From contig NC_080566.1 in assembly GCF_030253575.1 (NCBI RefSeq), positions 25,930,001 through 25,994,000 on the forward strand: DNA of 64,000 nucleotides, written 5' to 3'. The notes below the pieces were generated by a model. That model worked only from the letters and a program-made list of their open reading frames with translations. It had not been told where the DNA came from and did no database searches. Position numbers and translations under genes: made by a program. Origin of the DNA: Rhododendron vialii. Taxonomy: Eukaryota > Streptophyta > Magnoliopsida > Ericales > Ericaceae. Positions within the stretch are counted from its first letter, which is position 1. Each line of letters begins with the position of its first letter. Shown piece after piece: positions 47,901-60,773 of this stretch.

Positions 47901-49343
47901 TTAGTGGTCTAATGTTGTTTTTCTAGTCTTGTCCCCTGGATTCTTTTCCTCTTGGACTCCTGTTTCAGCATCTTATCCTCCCCGCCTTAGATTGCAATTT
48001 GCAAGATTCACCTGTAATATCCCGTCCCACATCGGAAGTCTACATGGGTGATCTTGGGTATATAATAAACCATGTAAGCTACTACTAGTACTTTGGGCTT
48101 GAGCTTTTGGGCCATGTGGTCTGGCTTGTGGATCAAAATCAAGGTAATGTGCCAGTGGTTCACATGGGGCATTACAAATAGTATCAGAGCAACCCGTGTA
48201 CACAACCGTGTGGGCTTAGGTCAGAGAAAAGACTCGGGTAATGCTGTGGTGACTTTGACTACTAGAGAAACGACCCGGGTAAAGCTATGGTGACTCTAGC
48301 CACTAGGGAAATGACCTGGGTAAAGTTGTGGTAAATCTAGTGCTCAACCTTGCGAGGACGCGAGGGAATAAAGGTGGGGAGATTGTAATATCCCCCTCAT
48401 CGGAAGTCTACATGGGTGATCTTGGGCATATAATAAACCATGTAAGCTACTCCTAGTACCTTGGGCTTAAGCTTTTGGGCCATGTGGTGTGGATTGTGGA
48501 TCAAAATCAAGGCACTGGCCCAGTGGTTCGCATGGGGCGTTACATCTCCTATCCCACCTGCTGATGCACTTCTTAGTACTGGAATTGCATTTTGAAGTGT
48601 TGAACACCTGGCTCTTGTTTGTCAGCGTTACTAAGGTTAAGCCTACTAGATCTTAGCCATGTGGCAGAATTGCTAAATACCTGGAGTCCTCTTGGGTTAC
48701 ATAGAAGAGAATTATTGACTATTACGTATTTCGGTAATGCATTCTGAACCATGACACATTTCCATAACCATTAAATACTAGTCCTTACTTAAGGAGGTTG
48801 ACCCTGTCTGCATGATGAAGCCACCCCATTGTTGTTTTTGAAGCGATAAGGATGTCATCTAAATCTCTTATTGTAATTTGATTAAATGTAAATTCATATA
48901 TAGTTAGGAGGACTCTTTCCTGTGCTGATTCTAGTATTCCACTACGAGGGCTCTCTGTATCTGTCTTTGTCTCTTTTTTTGCCTCTTTATTGATCTGTTT
49001 TTGGTTATAGGAAACCTTATATCGCATGGCTATATTGTCAACCACTAACTTATCTAAAAGCCTAAGCTAAATAGGTTAACTTCATTGTTTATGTTCTTAA
49101 CTCGGTCTCTCCCATCTTGCCATTATTTGCTGTACAAACTGACCAAAACACGTGCATGTATTGTAATTGTAATGTTGGAGGTCAGGTTTGAATATGGGAC
49201 TTTTTTGCCCGCTTTGAGACCCTGTCAAATTATTGACAACCCATCTAAATGTCAAGCTGTTTGAGAGAGCCCACAAATGCCTCATATTTTGCCATCTTTC
49301 TTCTATTATCTAAGTTTTTCTTCAAGCGTCATTCCAACTTGCC

Positions 49344-49397
<54 letters not shown>

Positions 49398-51843
49398 ACT
49401 AGTATTCATGTTAGTAGCTCGCACATGCTCATAACGCGATCTCTGCTCTCCAGCAAGCACATAGAAACTGCATCTTATGTCAATTATAGGTTCTTTTCTA
49501 TGCTAGCGTCTACTTGTTCTTAACTTCTGGGAATTGGTAATCATATATCAGTTTATCAATTTAGATACCTTTCTTGTGCTTAAAATTCTGTAGGTGTGTA
49601 TTCACTGGGCTTTTGTTATTTGTTGTAGATGTTGGACGAGAAAGCAAAAGTCTTCTTAAAGAACTTACTCGATGGTGCTACTGTAAGGGTTTTGGCGGCT
49701 CATTCACAGGTATGTATGCGTTCTTTATGTTTTGCTAGTGTTTTGCTCTTTGGTTCTAAATACGATGGACCATTGAGTTCAGAATTAACGCAGTAAGCTC
49801 TTGACAGTAATTTCAGAGCACGCCTCAGTGTAAAGTCTATGTTCTAGTAATCTAGTCCCAGCTTAGAAGTGTGTACACCAAATTGAATTGCCTTGTTATC
49901 ATAGTTGTGCTAATTGAGCTTTTCATGTGTCTATATCGCAGTTCACATCAGCTCAGGTTGGTGTATTTGATGCATCTCCTCCTGCTACTGAACTGGAGGA
50001 GCTAAAAGCCATGCCAATATTGAGGCCACCATTTTTGCCAGGTCTGTCAAAAATTTCTCCTGGAGTCGCTCAAAGCACTGCTAAAGCTCTTAAATTCAAA
50101 CCAACTCCTCCACGAGAAGATAAACAAACGCCTGTTAAGCGCACAAAGTGCTTCACTTCTGCCATCGAACCTGAGAGTAGAAAAAGGTGTTGCATGGCTG
50201 GCGAGCAAAGCTTTGTAAAGCAGACAAAATTTATCAAGGATAACCATGGCATGGACATTGATAATCTTCATCGTCATAGTGGGTCTTATTGGGGTACAGG
50301 GCAGGTCAAAGGGATAGAAATTGAGAAGAAACCTCATGAGACTGATTACACGTCAAAAGAAGTTGCTGATGCCTTCAAAGAGGTTGAATTCCGCTTTCCA
50401 TCTTTGCAGCTAGCCTCTGAGCATGGGGGTCAATTAGGGAAGAGTGAAGCTCTACATGGGTCCTCTGGAAGGATGGCCAGTTCTATTCCTGGGATAGATT
50501 CAGTTACTGTTGCAAATGGACATGGCAAAAAGAGCTGGAGGACACTTCAGGTCACCGGTCAGAGTGTGAAGGCCATTTCAAGGAAAATGGAATGGATGAG
50601 TCCATTGGCGGGGAAAAATGATCATCATACACCCAGCAATGCTCATGAATCTGCTCAAGGGTTGATGCTCCCCCCAAATCCAACCAATATCGTAAATGTG
50701 GCATCTACTTTGCCATCTGCAACACCCCCGAGGGAGTTAATCAGGAGTATTGGGACGTCTCAAACAACAAAGCAGGTTTCTTCTTTAGGATCCATGGGTT
50801 TAACGAATAAAAGATTTGAAGTGGCAGATTCAGTTCACAAACTGACTAAGGCCACAGATACAACTCCAAGGGAGAAGAGTACACCAAATCAGATGATTTC
50901 AAGGCCAAAACTGCTAGCTCAGAAGCATAGTCAATGTATGTTGTCCCCTACTTTGTATGGAAACGCGACGGACCAAGAGAACGGTGGAGTCCAAAAAAGT
51001 AGTAAGCGGGTGGCCCAATGGAAAATATTGCCCTTTAGACAAGAATCAGAAGCCACTAGTTCATCCTCCAGCTGGACAACTCAGGAAGCTAGCCCTACAC
51101 GTGGCCAAGGGGATATGAGTTCCACTAACAGTAGTGATTGTGAAGGGTACTTCCTGCCAGGTCGGACGGTGGGCCCTTACATGGGCCCTGCAAGTAGCAG
51201 CGAGAGCGAGGGGTATCCATTACCAGATCAGGTACCCGCCCGTCATCACATGGATCTATCATCCAGAGTAGTGAGTCCAGCATCAACTAGTGTGGGTTCA
51301 GCCAAGGATTCCAGATCAGGCAACCGGGTAAAGCTGAAAAAACAAAGAGGTGGGTTTAGAAGGCTGAAAGACAAGCTGGCACTTGTGTTCCACCACCACC
51401 ATCACCACCACCACCACCACCACCACCATGGTGATGATAGTGATCAAAAGACCAAGGCAGGCCGTGGTACATCTTTGTGGAAGAATGCAGGGAAGATTTT
51501 TCATGGAAAGAGCAAACAGAAGGGTTATGGAGAACAAGCAGTTGAAGAACATAGGAAGCCAGTGGTTCGCAAGGTAGCAGATAAGAACCAGCATGGGCAT
51601 TTCCACAAACTTGTAAAGGGGCTCTTGGGTCAGGTACAGAAATCTAAGCACTCGAAGCTATCCAAAGGCGGCATCAAACAGTTGGGAGGCAGCCGGCGTG
51701 GCAATAAGAAGGTCGCGAATAAGTTACAGTGGTGGAAAATGTTTCGTCGCCAAAAGGCTGGGAAACCTCGGAGTAAACCATATGGCAACCTAGGATTTGG
51801 GAATAAGAAGCCCAGGTTTAAAGCATTACCCAAGACTAAATGA
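44944..51843 (+). CDS. Uncharacterised basic plant protein with a poly-histidine tract
   Basis: Three coding exons, 44944-45045, 49629-49709 and 49942-51843, with GT-AG junctions, all in phase 0, give 694 residues. The N-terminus begins MEVQDPESDVQALRKLYGLL. The exon 2 product (KVFLKNLLDGATVRVLAAHS) looks like a short conserved helical domain. The middle is Ser/Thr/Pro-rich and probably disordered. Residues 545-557 are 13 consecutive His, followed by a strongly basic C-terminus with many KK, RR, WK and FHK motifs, ending FKALPKTK. No signal peptide or membrane segment is seen. A likely non-coding 5' exon ends at 44080 (AAGAG then GTAATT), and the start exon begins at 44940 after CATCAG. Intron 1 is 4.6 kb and full of transposons. 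I do not recognise a named family; nuclear or nucleic-acid binding is only a guess from charge. Confidence 0.85.
45178..45760 (-). mobile_element. Solo LTR of a Tat-like gypsy family, 583 bp
   Basis: Plus-strand ends TGTGGGGGTTCG...GGCCACCACA are flanked by an exact target duplication ATGGA (45173-45177 and 45761-45765). It shares long blocks with 60774-61379, such as CCTGCAACAAGTCACTAG and CCCAGTGACCCTCCGACGAT. A minus-sense TATA motif, CTATAAATATAG, near 45382 sets the orientation. It sits in intron 1 of the poly-His protein gene. Confidence 0.92.
46792..47045. mobile_element. Stowaway-type MITE
   Basis: The left end is TA followed by CTCCCTCCGTCCCATATTGG. The right end reverse-complements to CTCCCTCCCATCCCATATTC. 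The right TA is slightly displaced by a mutation. It lies in intron 1 of the poly-His protein gene. Confidence 0.78.
48013..48544 (+). mobile_element. Complete TRIM retrotransposon, 532 bp
   Basis: LTR 1 is 48013-48176 (TGTAATATCCCGTCCCAC to GGGGCATTACA) and LTR 2 is 48384-48544 (TGTAATATCC to GGGGCGTTACA). After LTR 1 comes AATAGTATCAGAGCAACC, a primer site close to the initiator-Met type. AAGGTGGGGAGA precedes LTR 2. Flanks TCACC and TCTCC agree at four of five bases. The internal region is 207 bp and non-coding. Confidence 0.9.
48224..48340 (+). repeat. 41-bp tandem repeat inside the TRIM
   Basis: Three copies (48224-48264, 48265-48305 and a shortened 48306-48340) follow the pattern GA(C/T)C-GGGTAA-GCT-TGGTGACT. 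The related TRIM at 43124 has none of them. Confidence 0.85.
49349..49394. repeat. (AG)n microsatellite in intron 1
   Basis: About 23 AG units without interruption, 234 bp upstream of exon 2 of the poly-His protein gene. Confidence 0.95.
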
Positions 51844-54569
51844 GCTCTTTTTTTTTTTGTGATCGGCAACTAGATGAGTTGTTATGATAGGCAATATGGT
51901 GGGAAACCATCTACCATCTTTTTAGATGTAGCTAGCCACCACCTTCCCTCTCTCATAGATGATCCATCCACGATGGAGGGCTGCCGATGCACAGCCATTT
52001 AACCTATGGTTTTAGCCCTGCCCTTGAACAAGTTGTATATGTAAGATCCACTCTAACTGAAGCTTATGATCTAAGCAACAACAAATAATTTGTAAGGATT
52101 TTTTTTCCCAAATTAATGGTATTTAGTCTCAAGAAAACTTTTGACTTATTTAGATACGTACTGTGAATGTACCATGCCTAACGAAAATGTCTTATACTTT
52201 AAATTTAAAATGCCTACGTACTTCAGTTAGCGTGGTGAACTGCATGTGTTTTCTTTTCCTTCTCCCATGCAGGGGCTACACTATCTGTGACTTTTGGTAG
52301 GGACGGTTATTGGTATACTATTTATAACCTCAACTATCCAGATATCACGAGTTCTTTCCCGGTGAATGGATTTCCATGATAAGAGCAAGGCAAAAAGCTA
52401 GACAATTCAAACCATCTGCGGTATGCACACACTTTGTCCTGTTTTAAGGTTTTTTCTGCACATTTCATGATAAGCTTTTTATATGCATATGCTCTATGTG
52501 TCCGAGAGGATGTGGATGGACGCGAAGTATATCGAGCTATTCTGATTTGTATTTTTCAATTTATTCTCCCAAAGTGTTGCATGGCCTGCTACGACCCGGG
52601 CATAAGCATCTTGGTATTTTACCTTCATCAATGTTTTAGTGTGTGTAGTAGATACGTGCAACTAATGTTTTCAGTTCTGTCTTCAAGTTCTCTCCAGGCC
52701 TAGTACCTAGACTCAATTTTTTCTCTCTGCGCACAGTCCCGAATAAATTTTCTCTCTAATTATTACTCTTAATTCTTTATCTATCTATCTATCTCCACTC
52801 ATTACCCCAAAAAACTTCCTCAAGTCTCAAACCGAACACAGCCGGATTTTGATCATGTGGATTTGTAGAGACCCAGATTTTACACTTTCGTGCCATGCCG
52901 TTTTTTAATCGTGTTGTGCTGTGCCGTGTCCATGTCGTCACATCTCCAATCGAGTTTCATCGGAAAGGAAAAAAACTCCAAAAAGCATAAAATATTTGTC
53001 AACAAAAAAGTGTAAAATGTTACTATGTTACAGTATAAAATAAGAAATTAATATTTTTCGGTATTAAAATTAGCATTGCCCTTTCGTGCCCGTCTAGAAC
53101 AATATCGTGTCCGTCTAAAATCGTGTCGTCCCGTCCCGTCCCGTGCCGGGCCCACTTTTGTGCCTTGCCCGTCTAAAACCGTGCCCGTGTCGTGCCGTGC
53201 CACATCTAAATTTGCGTTATTCTCTCACTTATGGTTAGAACAGAACCCGATGATTGTGAATAGTCTCCATATACTTGGGAGTTCTTGTATCTTATTACTT
53301 CGAGTCAACTTTGGAGCATTGAAACTCACTGTCCATCTCCCTTGTTGCATTGATTGTATTTGGCCCCATAGTAGGGGGAGAGATTAAGAATTGGGAGTGG
53401 ACGTTGGACATGTTCAAGCATTTTATTTGCACTATGGCATGGGTTGAGCATGAGCTAAACTAAGAATAGTATCAACCATTTTCTAAGTTCAGGGGACATG
53501 TCTCCACCTCAAGTTGAGAAGGAGACTTTCCGTTTGTCTTCTCTCTGGTTTGGTACATGTTGAGATATATTTTTGAAGTGGAATTCGTAACATGCAGATT
53601 CGTTTGGATGCATAACTCATCTTGTATATCTTTCTTTTGTTTACCTGTTTTGAAAACTGATCATAGTCTACTTAATTGACTTGTCATGTGTTGGCGGAGA
53701 AAACTTTAACATGAGTGATACTTAACTTTCATCTAGACAGATTATGTTAACCCTTCCGGGGTGGGATGTTGCAGATTTATCAGATGGTTTGAAGGATATG
53801 TTTTCTGTTTTTAATCTAGTTTCCCTCCAGAATTAAGGTATTCGTGAACTTGGAAAATAAAGATTACACGGAACACAGGAACAGGCCTATGGGGCTTTAG
53901 CTGCGACTGAGACTTTGCGACAAGGTCAGGAAAAGCATAAATTTGGTGGTCTTACACCCCTTCATAACACTTTGGCAAATTGAAATTTTGTAGACTTGAT
54001 CCTTTCGTCGATTGAAATTGTCTCCATAATGTTGGTGGTTACAATACAATACGAAGCATGGCCAGGTTCCGAAAAAGTATGTGCTTTGGTGTCGTGGCCA
54101 AGTTTGATCCTACTTTTCCTATTAATTCTTAGTAACATTTTGGTGTTTCAGCTGTGGATGTGGTGGGTACCAAATTAAACCTGCTCTCGTGATTGCAACA
54201 CCTCGATCAGTTGTTGGATCTAGTTATGGAGACAATTTATGAGAGCTGATTTAGAACAGCTTCAGTTAATGGTCTTCAACTTCATAAATTATCATGTGCT
54301 CGGATCTCTTATTACAAAACATATGATTTCAGAATTTGTATCAGCCCTTAAACAACATACTATATGATATCAAAGGCATCTTAAATCATCTTGACCAAGA
54401 GAGAAGACAATAGCTTTGTATTTTTCATTACCTTCTATCTTCGGCAACCAAATTTTGGAAGTTAACATCACCAACCCTGAACAGGATATGATATGCTATA
54501 TAAAATAGTAAAGGCATCCTACAACTATCCTGACCAAGAGAGGTGGAAAAAATAGCTATATATTTTTCA
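51844..54569. other. Intergenic between convergent genes
   Basis: This contains the 3' UTR of the poly-His protein gene and presumably that of HCF145, since both end here. At 52861-53215 a low-complexity block rich in GTGCC/CGTGCCGTG motifs may be a decayed transposon. A (TATC)n run lies near 52779-52792. No further gene is recognised. Confidence 0.5.
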
Positions 54570-57500
54570 TTAAACCCAATTAATGTCCAAGTCTTTTAGT
54601 TTCAGGAGCCACTTCTGTGTATCTTGAGAGACATAAGGTTTAGATGGTGAGTTCCCTTCCTCAGTGACATTTGCAGAAGCTGCGCTATCAGCATTCTTAT
54701 CTTTCGAAAGGTTTCCTTGTCTGTTAGGATGCCTCACTTTCAGGGCTAGAAGCCGAGAAACTTCATGAAGTCCCCCCCATTTCTCCAATGCTCGAGCAAT
54801 GTCGTACCGGCCTATTTAAAGGTAAAAACATCCAGAATATGAAAAGGGTATGCACAAGTCATATACGCTATCTTAAAATCAAGGATTCGTGGAAGATTTA
54901 AGACGTGCCAAAAATGTCAAATGGATGTGAACAAGTCCGTCAGGTCGTGATTATAATTTTAAATCATGGACTTGTGGGAGTATTTCCTGAAGGAAAAAAA
55001 AAGGATACCATAGGTTTAGCTTCAATCATAATCTTCTTATCTTTTCATTTAGACACACATTTCTCTCCATAAAGAACATCACAACTCCATCATCCAAACA
55101 GAAAATCGTAGTACATACCTGCACGCTCAAAAGACTTTCTACTAGGCATAAAAGATGGGTCCATTCCCCAGCTTCTCTGGAACCGATTTATCTGCAGCAT
55201 AGAGAAGGACGTGATGTTATCATGTAAATGCAATGTAAGGAATATATTTGTTTTTTAGTGATGAACCTATATCGCAGATTGATGCCCACTGCAAATCGTT
55301 TGTTGCAAAGGTATGCAAGCTACTATAATAACTTGAGTTAATTTTTATATAGGCCTATGGGGACTTCAATTTTTTTTTCCTTTGTACCTTTTCTATTGTT
55401 AGTTTGTGATTCAGGTACTTGACAGATTTCATCGAAGTTGGGAGCGAGGAGGCTCTTTCATTGTGGGAGTGCAGAACCAAGCTTGCAATGGATTCGTCAC
55501 TCCAACAGGATGTTTAGGCAAATAACTCAAAACATATTCATACAAACACATAAAAGTAACTAAAGATGTATGTAGATGTAATTGTTCTCGTCTTTTTCCT
55601 CTTTGATGTCAATTGGTTAATAGTGATTGCGACAAATTCATTGGTTTGGAGAAACAAAATAAAAAAACAAAACTTGAACTTGAAAGGTTTCCCCTAAAAA
55701 AACCCAAGCAAATAACTTACCTCTTCTTGCAAATTCTCAAGGTTATCCCAATAACCTTTTGGTTTGCGGTGCTTGTAAGCAAGAGACAGGTTCATCAATG
55801 TTGCGATCCTTCTGAATCCCCCCATACGTGTAATTGCCTTCTCAATATCCACTCTTCCGTGCTTCCGAAGTTGCTTTCTCATTGGCATAAATCCTTCCTG
55901 CCCATAGTCTGTTATAAATGTCAGAAGCTCAGCTTTAAGGATTTCTATGTCTCTCTGCAAGCCCGGGACCCGTGGTCTTTGCCGTGAAGGATATGGATTA
56001 TCAAAATCAAAGTCTTTCTCAGGAAGCATGCTCTCATTAACACATATCTCTCTACCAGGTGAAGTCGTTTGCTCCTCAGAGTATATTGTATGGTCATAGG
56101 TCTCGAAAGAGTTTTGTGCTTCCCTTTTTTCAACATAGTCTCGAATGGCACACAAGTTTGATGGAAGATCTTCGTATATGACCTAATATTGTCAAAATTA
56201 CCAACATGAAGTTTGTTAAGGCTCAAAACACTGCAACTTTGTCTTTATAATTGGAATATGAAATTTTGAATGGATGTAACCATCAAATGAAAACATGTAC
56301 CATTATTGCGGTAGTGAATCCGCAAAGATATGATTTTCCTTTTTCAAACAGAATCATAAAAGAGTCATCTGAATATTGAACAGAAGACTACCTTGTAATG
56401 CAAGAAAATTTTGAAATAGGAGTGGATTAACATTCACAAACCTCTTCCATTATAGCTTCCGAAAGAAGAGAGTTCTGTTGCATTTTCGACTCCACGGAGT
56501 ATTTCAGTAGAGTGTGATGATTTCCAAGTTGCTCCAGAAGCCATTTTCCCTGGAAAAAGTCGAAGTCTCCTTCAACCTGCTCAAAACTTATCTCCTGTTC
56601 AAGGTTTTCACATAAATCCAACACAACACGTGCATGGAGTACCATGTACAGTAAGCCCTTGCATCCTTCCTGAAAATTGATACAAACAGTGAATAATTTG
56701 ATGAACGGAACTCTTCTGCCCAGGGGTGTTTCCCAAAAGTTTATTTAGTGGTTTCATTTACCATGTTACCATGGATATCCGATTTTCTTTCTTAAAAAGG
56801 CTATTAATCAAGTTACACACAAGGCCATAGTTTTCAATATTTCCTCTAAACCTGACAGAACTAATTCAAACTGGTCAAATCACATGTACAAGGACGACTG
56901 AGGGAAATAGCAAATACAGGACAAGGCATTCAGCAAGCAACATTAAACTATCCCCAAGGCCAGCCAAGACTCGGGCTTTCACATCAAGACTACATATAAA
57001 GCATTGGCACTATAATCAAGTTTCATTAGGATCATTGATCACTGATTCACTGCTATCCAACATTGATCACTTCTTTTTTGATTGACATGATAAATTTTCT
57101 GGGTTCGTACTTGATTAATCTATGGTTAGGCTTTTGATTGCTCCATTTTAGTGGTGAATCTACTGATTATACAGTGATCTCAAAACCGAACAGTGAAAAT
57201 AACGTAGTAAGTCATTAAGGATGAAAGCATGGCTGCCAGCAACATTCCTAGCGATGTAGTTAATTATCTCTCTTGAGATTTATTCCTTCCATGACACATC
57301 TAATCAAGCTAATGTCTTTATGCTTAGACATATTACAGTGTGCATCTTCTATAACTGCGTAGTGCTTTGGCTCCAACACTTCTATGGATTTTGGAATGAT
57401 TTTGGCACTACTCAATCAAAGAATGTAACATCTTTATTTTGACACACAAGGGCTTTATCAAAGATTCTCTTCTCCTTTTTCTACCAAAATTCCAGCCCAA

Positions 57501-60194
57501 TTGAAATATCTTTCTAAATAACCAAATATATTTGAAAATAGTGATATTCGTCCATACCTGCAGAATGCGAACTTTGTTGTTGTCCCTTAATAAAATCTTA
57601 CTGATTGCTAAATTTGGAACTATCCTGCCAAAAAATATGTCGATAAGGAAACAAGACTGGGAAGATAAAAGTAACATGGGAAAAAGACTTGCAAAAAATT
57701 TATAGCATGTAGATGTAGCTTTCTGATTCACGGATCATTTTAACAGAATGACCACTAAATGGCATAGCATATTTTGCTTTCTCATTTACACATCTCTTTT
57801 CCTTTTCCTTCGCCTTTCTTCTTTGTTCTTGTTAAAGCATCCAGCTCAAAACCAATTGGCAATGAATGGAGAGGCAGCCCAAGCTCATATACTAGGTTTG
57901 GAGGTTATATTTAACCAATGTGGGACAAGCTCTAACACTCCCCTGCACGTGCAACCCCTGACTCGCACGTGGTGAGGTAAACAAACGATTCAACAAATAC
58001 GACAACAATCAACAACAAACAAGGTGGAACCAACCATCAATGACATAGTCTTGTCCAAAAGCCTCCGAAAACCTAGCTCTGATACCATGTTAAAGCATCA
58101 AACTCAAAACCAATTAGCAATGAATGGAGAGGCTGCCCAAGCTCATATACTAGGTCCGAAGGTTATATTTAAACAATGTGGGACAAGCTCTAACAGTTCT
58201 TATGTTGGTGACTTGCAACAATTTAAGAAAAGATCTGTTAGATAGTGACAGATACAATACAATGTCAGAATTATGGTTTTGTCATATCATGTCATGTGCT
58301 GAAGAGAGTTCTGTGAACTCCATAAATATGTATAAAGCTAACGCTCAAATTGTCCAAGCTCAAAAAACAAGTTTTATGCAAGTTCTTTACTTAAAAGTGC
58401 CGAGCTCTCCCCAAGGCTTGTGTACTTGCCTAAATAGTTTGCCCTTTGTTCTCCCTAGATTTCCACTTCTTTGGTCCTGTATGATCCTACTTTCTCTTGA
58501 GCTATGATGCACCGACACGGACACCGATACCGACACGGATCCCGAAACCGACACCGGGACACGGGAATTCTAAAAAAATGGGGACACGAACACGGCGGGG
58601 GACACGCCACGTGTATATATATTTATTTATATAAATAAATAAATAATTATTGTTTAGCACCTAGGAATTTTAAAAAATTATAATTTGGCCCCAAGTTTTT
58701 TTAAAAAAAATTACAATTTGACCCCAATTTTTTCAAAAATTACAGTTTGGCCCCTGCCGTGTTCCCATCGGTGTCCCCATGAAAAATTCAAATTAAATTA
58801 TGGGACACGCCACGTGGCGTGTCCCGTACGTATCCCCGCGGTGTCCCCGTGTCCCCATGTCCGACACTACGATACCTCGACTTCTAGAGGTGTCGGTGCT
58901 TCATAGCAGTCTTGAGGTTCTACCTACTTATGCCTTCATGCCTGAAGCATATGATTAACACCCATTTCATTTCAAGCAACACACCAAGAAAGAGACTGTG
59001 TTTTGTAGGGGCCTTAGGCCCCGCAATATGCAAAAGTAACTCATGTTAGCATCTGAACTCGTATAATATTCAAGCGCACATAGTAAGAGGGACTGCCCAT
59101 TGTACAAGTGTTTGATAGGCACCAAATTAAGTACCAAAAAAAAGATAGGCACCAAATCGTATTGTTGGGACCATTTCTACTTAACGACAAAAAGGACAGA
59201 TAGAGATGTTCCGAATGTTCCATATTTTTGCTCTGGAGAATGACTTTTGTACAAAAGGGCTTTTGTATTGATATTTTAGGCGATTTCTTCTCTTCTTCAT
59301 TTATGTTGCACTCCTTGGTGTAGCTCTTAATGAACTTCTCAAATATATGACTCCCATATAAACTGATTGTATGATATTTAATGAACTTCTCAAATGAACT
59401 CTAATGTGACTGGCATTCCCTATTTTCTCCACTCGAAATTCCCGACAATATTCAAAACTGTAGGAAGATTCATGCACCATGCGTCATTTTTTATGGAGCT
59501 TGGGGCCAAAGTCTAAAGATACTATTAATAGGATTGATAGAATCATTCCTGTGCATTGACATATATTAAAATTTCTCGAAAGCAATAAAAAATGACACTT
59601 ACTCAGGGAGCCTCTCATAAGCAGTCAACACGTTCCATACTTCCTGCACGGAAGCTTTTATTGTTATGCTGGCAACAACACCGCGATGCACACCTCCATT
59701 TTCCTTCAGCCCAAAAGACCATTCTATGAGCAAGACTACTACAACATTTGAAAGACCAACTGAGATAAGAGTAGAGTCAATCAGTTACCAATAGTCCATC
59801 AAATCTACGGAGATGAACTTCATCCACAATACAAGGCCTATCGAGGTTGCAAACTTTCCCAAATACTCCCCAGTTACTGCTCAACTCACTAGAAGATGGG
59901 GACACACGAACAAATGAAGATGTGGCATAACCGTCTTCTAAATCTCCAGGAGAAAGTTTATCCTTCTCTGATATAGCACCGTCAATTCCTTTGCCAGGGG
60001 ACATAGCCGTTGTACCCAAAATACTTTCTGTGACTGATGCATTCTGATTTTCTCCAAAAGTTTTCTCAGCTCTACAAGCCAACGCTTGAAGATTCACGGG
60101 AAGATCTGATCTGATAATCCTCTCTAAGAATATGGCAGGGAAGTTTAACCTTGGTATCACATTAACTTCATATGACAAAATTGTTGTTTCAGGC
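54570..60194 (-). CDS. HCF145: HCF145-like chloroplast psaA mRNA stability factor (5' exons outside window)
   Basis: Seven exons on the minus strand: 60194-59789, 59703-59603, 57624-57558, 56669-56442, 56182-55721, 55191-55119 and 54811-54570. All junctions are GT-AG and phases agree, giving about 525 residues to the stop. The first exon here holds the end of one SRPBCC/START-like domain (SYEVNVIPRLNFPAIFLER). The second SRPBCC domain runs from GGVHRGVVASITIKASVQEV to FFQGKWLLEQL. The C-terminus has two TMR motifs, GRVDIEKAITRMGG and GRYDIARALEKWGG. This layout is that of Arabidopsis HCF145, a plastid protein that binds the psaA 5' UTR and stabilises the transcript for photosystem I. The family protein has about 720 residues, so roughly 190 N-terminal residues, including the transit peptide, lie beyond 64000 across a transposon-bearing intron. 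Confidence 0.9.
57830..58195 (-). mobile_element. Complete TRIM retrotransposon in an HCF145 intron, 366 bp
   Basis: LTRs 57830-57936 and 58088-58195 (minus-sense TGTTAGAGCTTGTCCCACAT to GCTTTAACA) are flanked by an exact target duplication GTTCT (57825-57829 and 58196-58200). The primer site TGGTATCAGAGC (reverse complement of 58076-58087) directly abuts the 5' LTR. GCAGGGGAG, the minus-strand polypurine tract, abuts the 3' LTR. The internal region is 151 bp and non-coding. Confidence 0.94.
58501..58906. mobile_element. TIR element with GACAC/GTGTC interior
   Basis: The left end GCTATGATGCACCGACAC and the right end, reverse complement GCTATGAAGCACCGACAC, match at 17 of 18 positions. The flanks TCTCTTGA and AGTCTTGA agree at six of eight bases, which fits a decayed hAT duplication. 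The interior alternates CCGACACGG and GTGTCCCCGTG motifs, so the arms can pair. Confidence 0.75.
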
Positions 60195-60251
60195 CTGTGA
60201 AAGGAAATAAGCAATAAAGTTTAAGGAACAATGAAAATAGATACTAAATGA

Positions 60252-60773
60252 TTGTACTACGGCTCACATGGGCCAGACGTTCGGCCCATCGTCTCTTGAA
60301 GCCCATTTAGCAAACCTGGCATGGGAGCTCACGGGCCAGGCCAAGAGCTTTGTGTCCGGCCCATGAAGATAACTCAGTGGCCAGCGGGGACCCTATGTGG
60401 CGCCTTGGTGCCACGTACTGGACACGTGCGTTTGGCCATGTGCCCACCAAGTGTCACCCATGAGTCCATGACGTCGTGACGTCACGGGGCTCGTGCCTAG
60501 CACGTACTAACTTGGGAGCAAGTACACTCACTCTATAAAACCTAAGGGATAAACCATAAAGAGGACCATTTTCTAGATTTGAGATCTGTCATAATTTCCT
60601 CCTCACAATGTCTAACTTAGGCATGGGAGTGCCCTCCAGCTGACTACAGCAAGACAGCAGTAACTAGTTCCCTGTTTTGTAGGTTACCTAAGAGGCTAAG
60701 AGAAGGAGGGAGCTACTCGAATGAGAGGATCCGACCACTCAATTCCTCTCCTTTCCTCTTTTAGCTCCATAAG
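60252..60773 (+). mobile_element. LTR-like fragment in the HCF145 intron
   Basis: GC-richer DNA starts abruptly after the HCF145 exon and short AT-rich intron. It has a TATA-like CTCTATAAAACC near 60531, as in an LTR promoter. It is interrupted at 60774 by the next LTR. The other end is not visible and the family is unknown. Confidence 0.4.

Noticed and set aside
48013..48544. Possible Cassandra-type TRIM carrying 5S rRNA
   Set aside because: The LTRs have no recognisable 5S internal promoter boxes or 5S sequence.
51316..51651. Minus-strand frame with a valine/methionine run
   Set aside because: It is the antisense of the poly-His coding exon.
53876..53983. 35-codon exon-like frame (EQAYGALAATETLRQGQEKH)
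   Set aside because: The wording looks protein-like, but there is no flanking exon, start or recognised family, and the next stop is close. It may be a relic exon, but I cannot support a gene.
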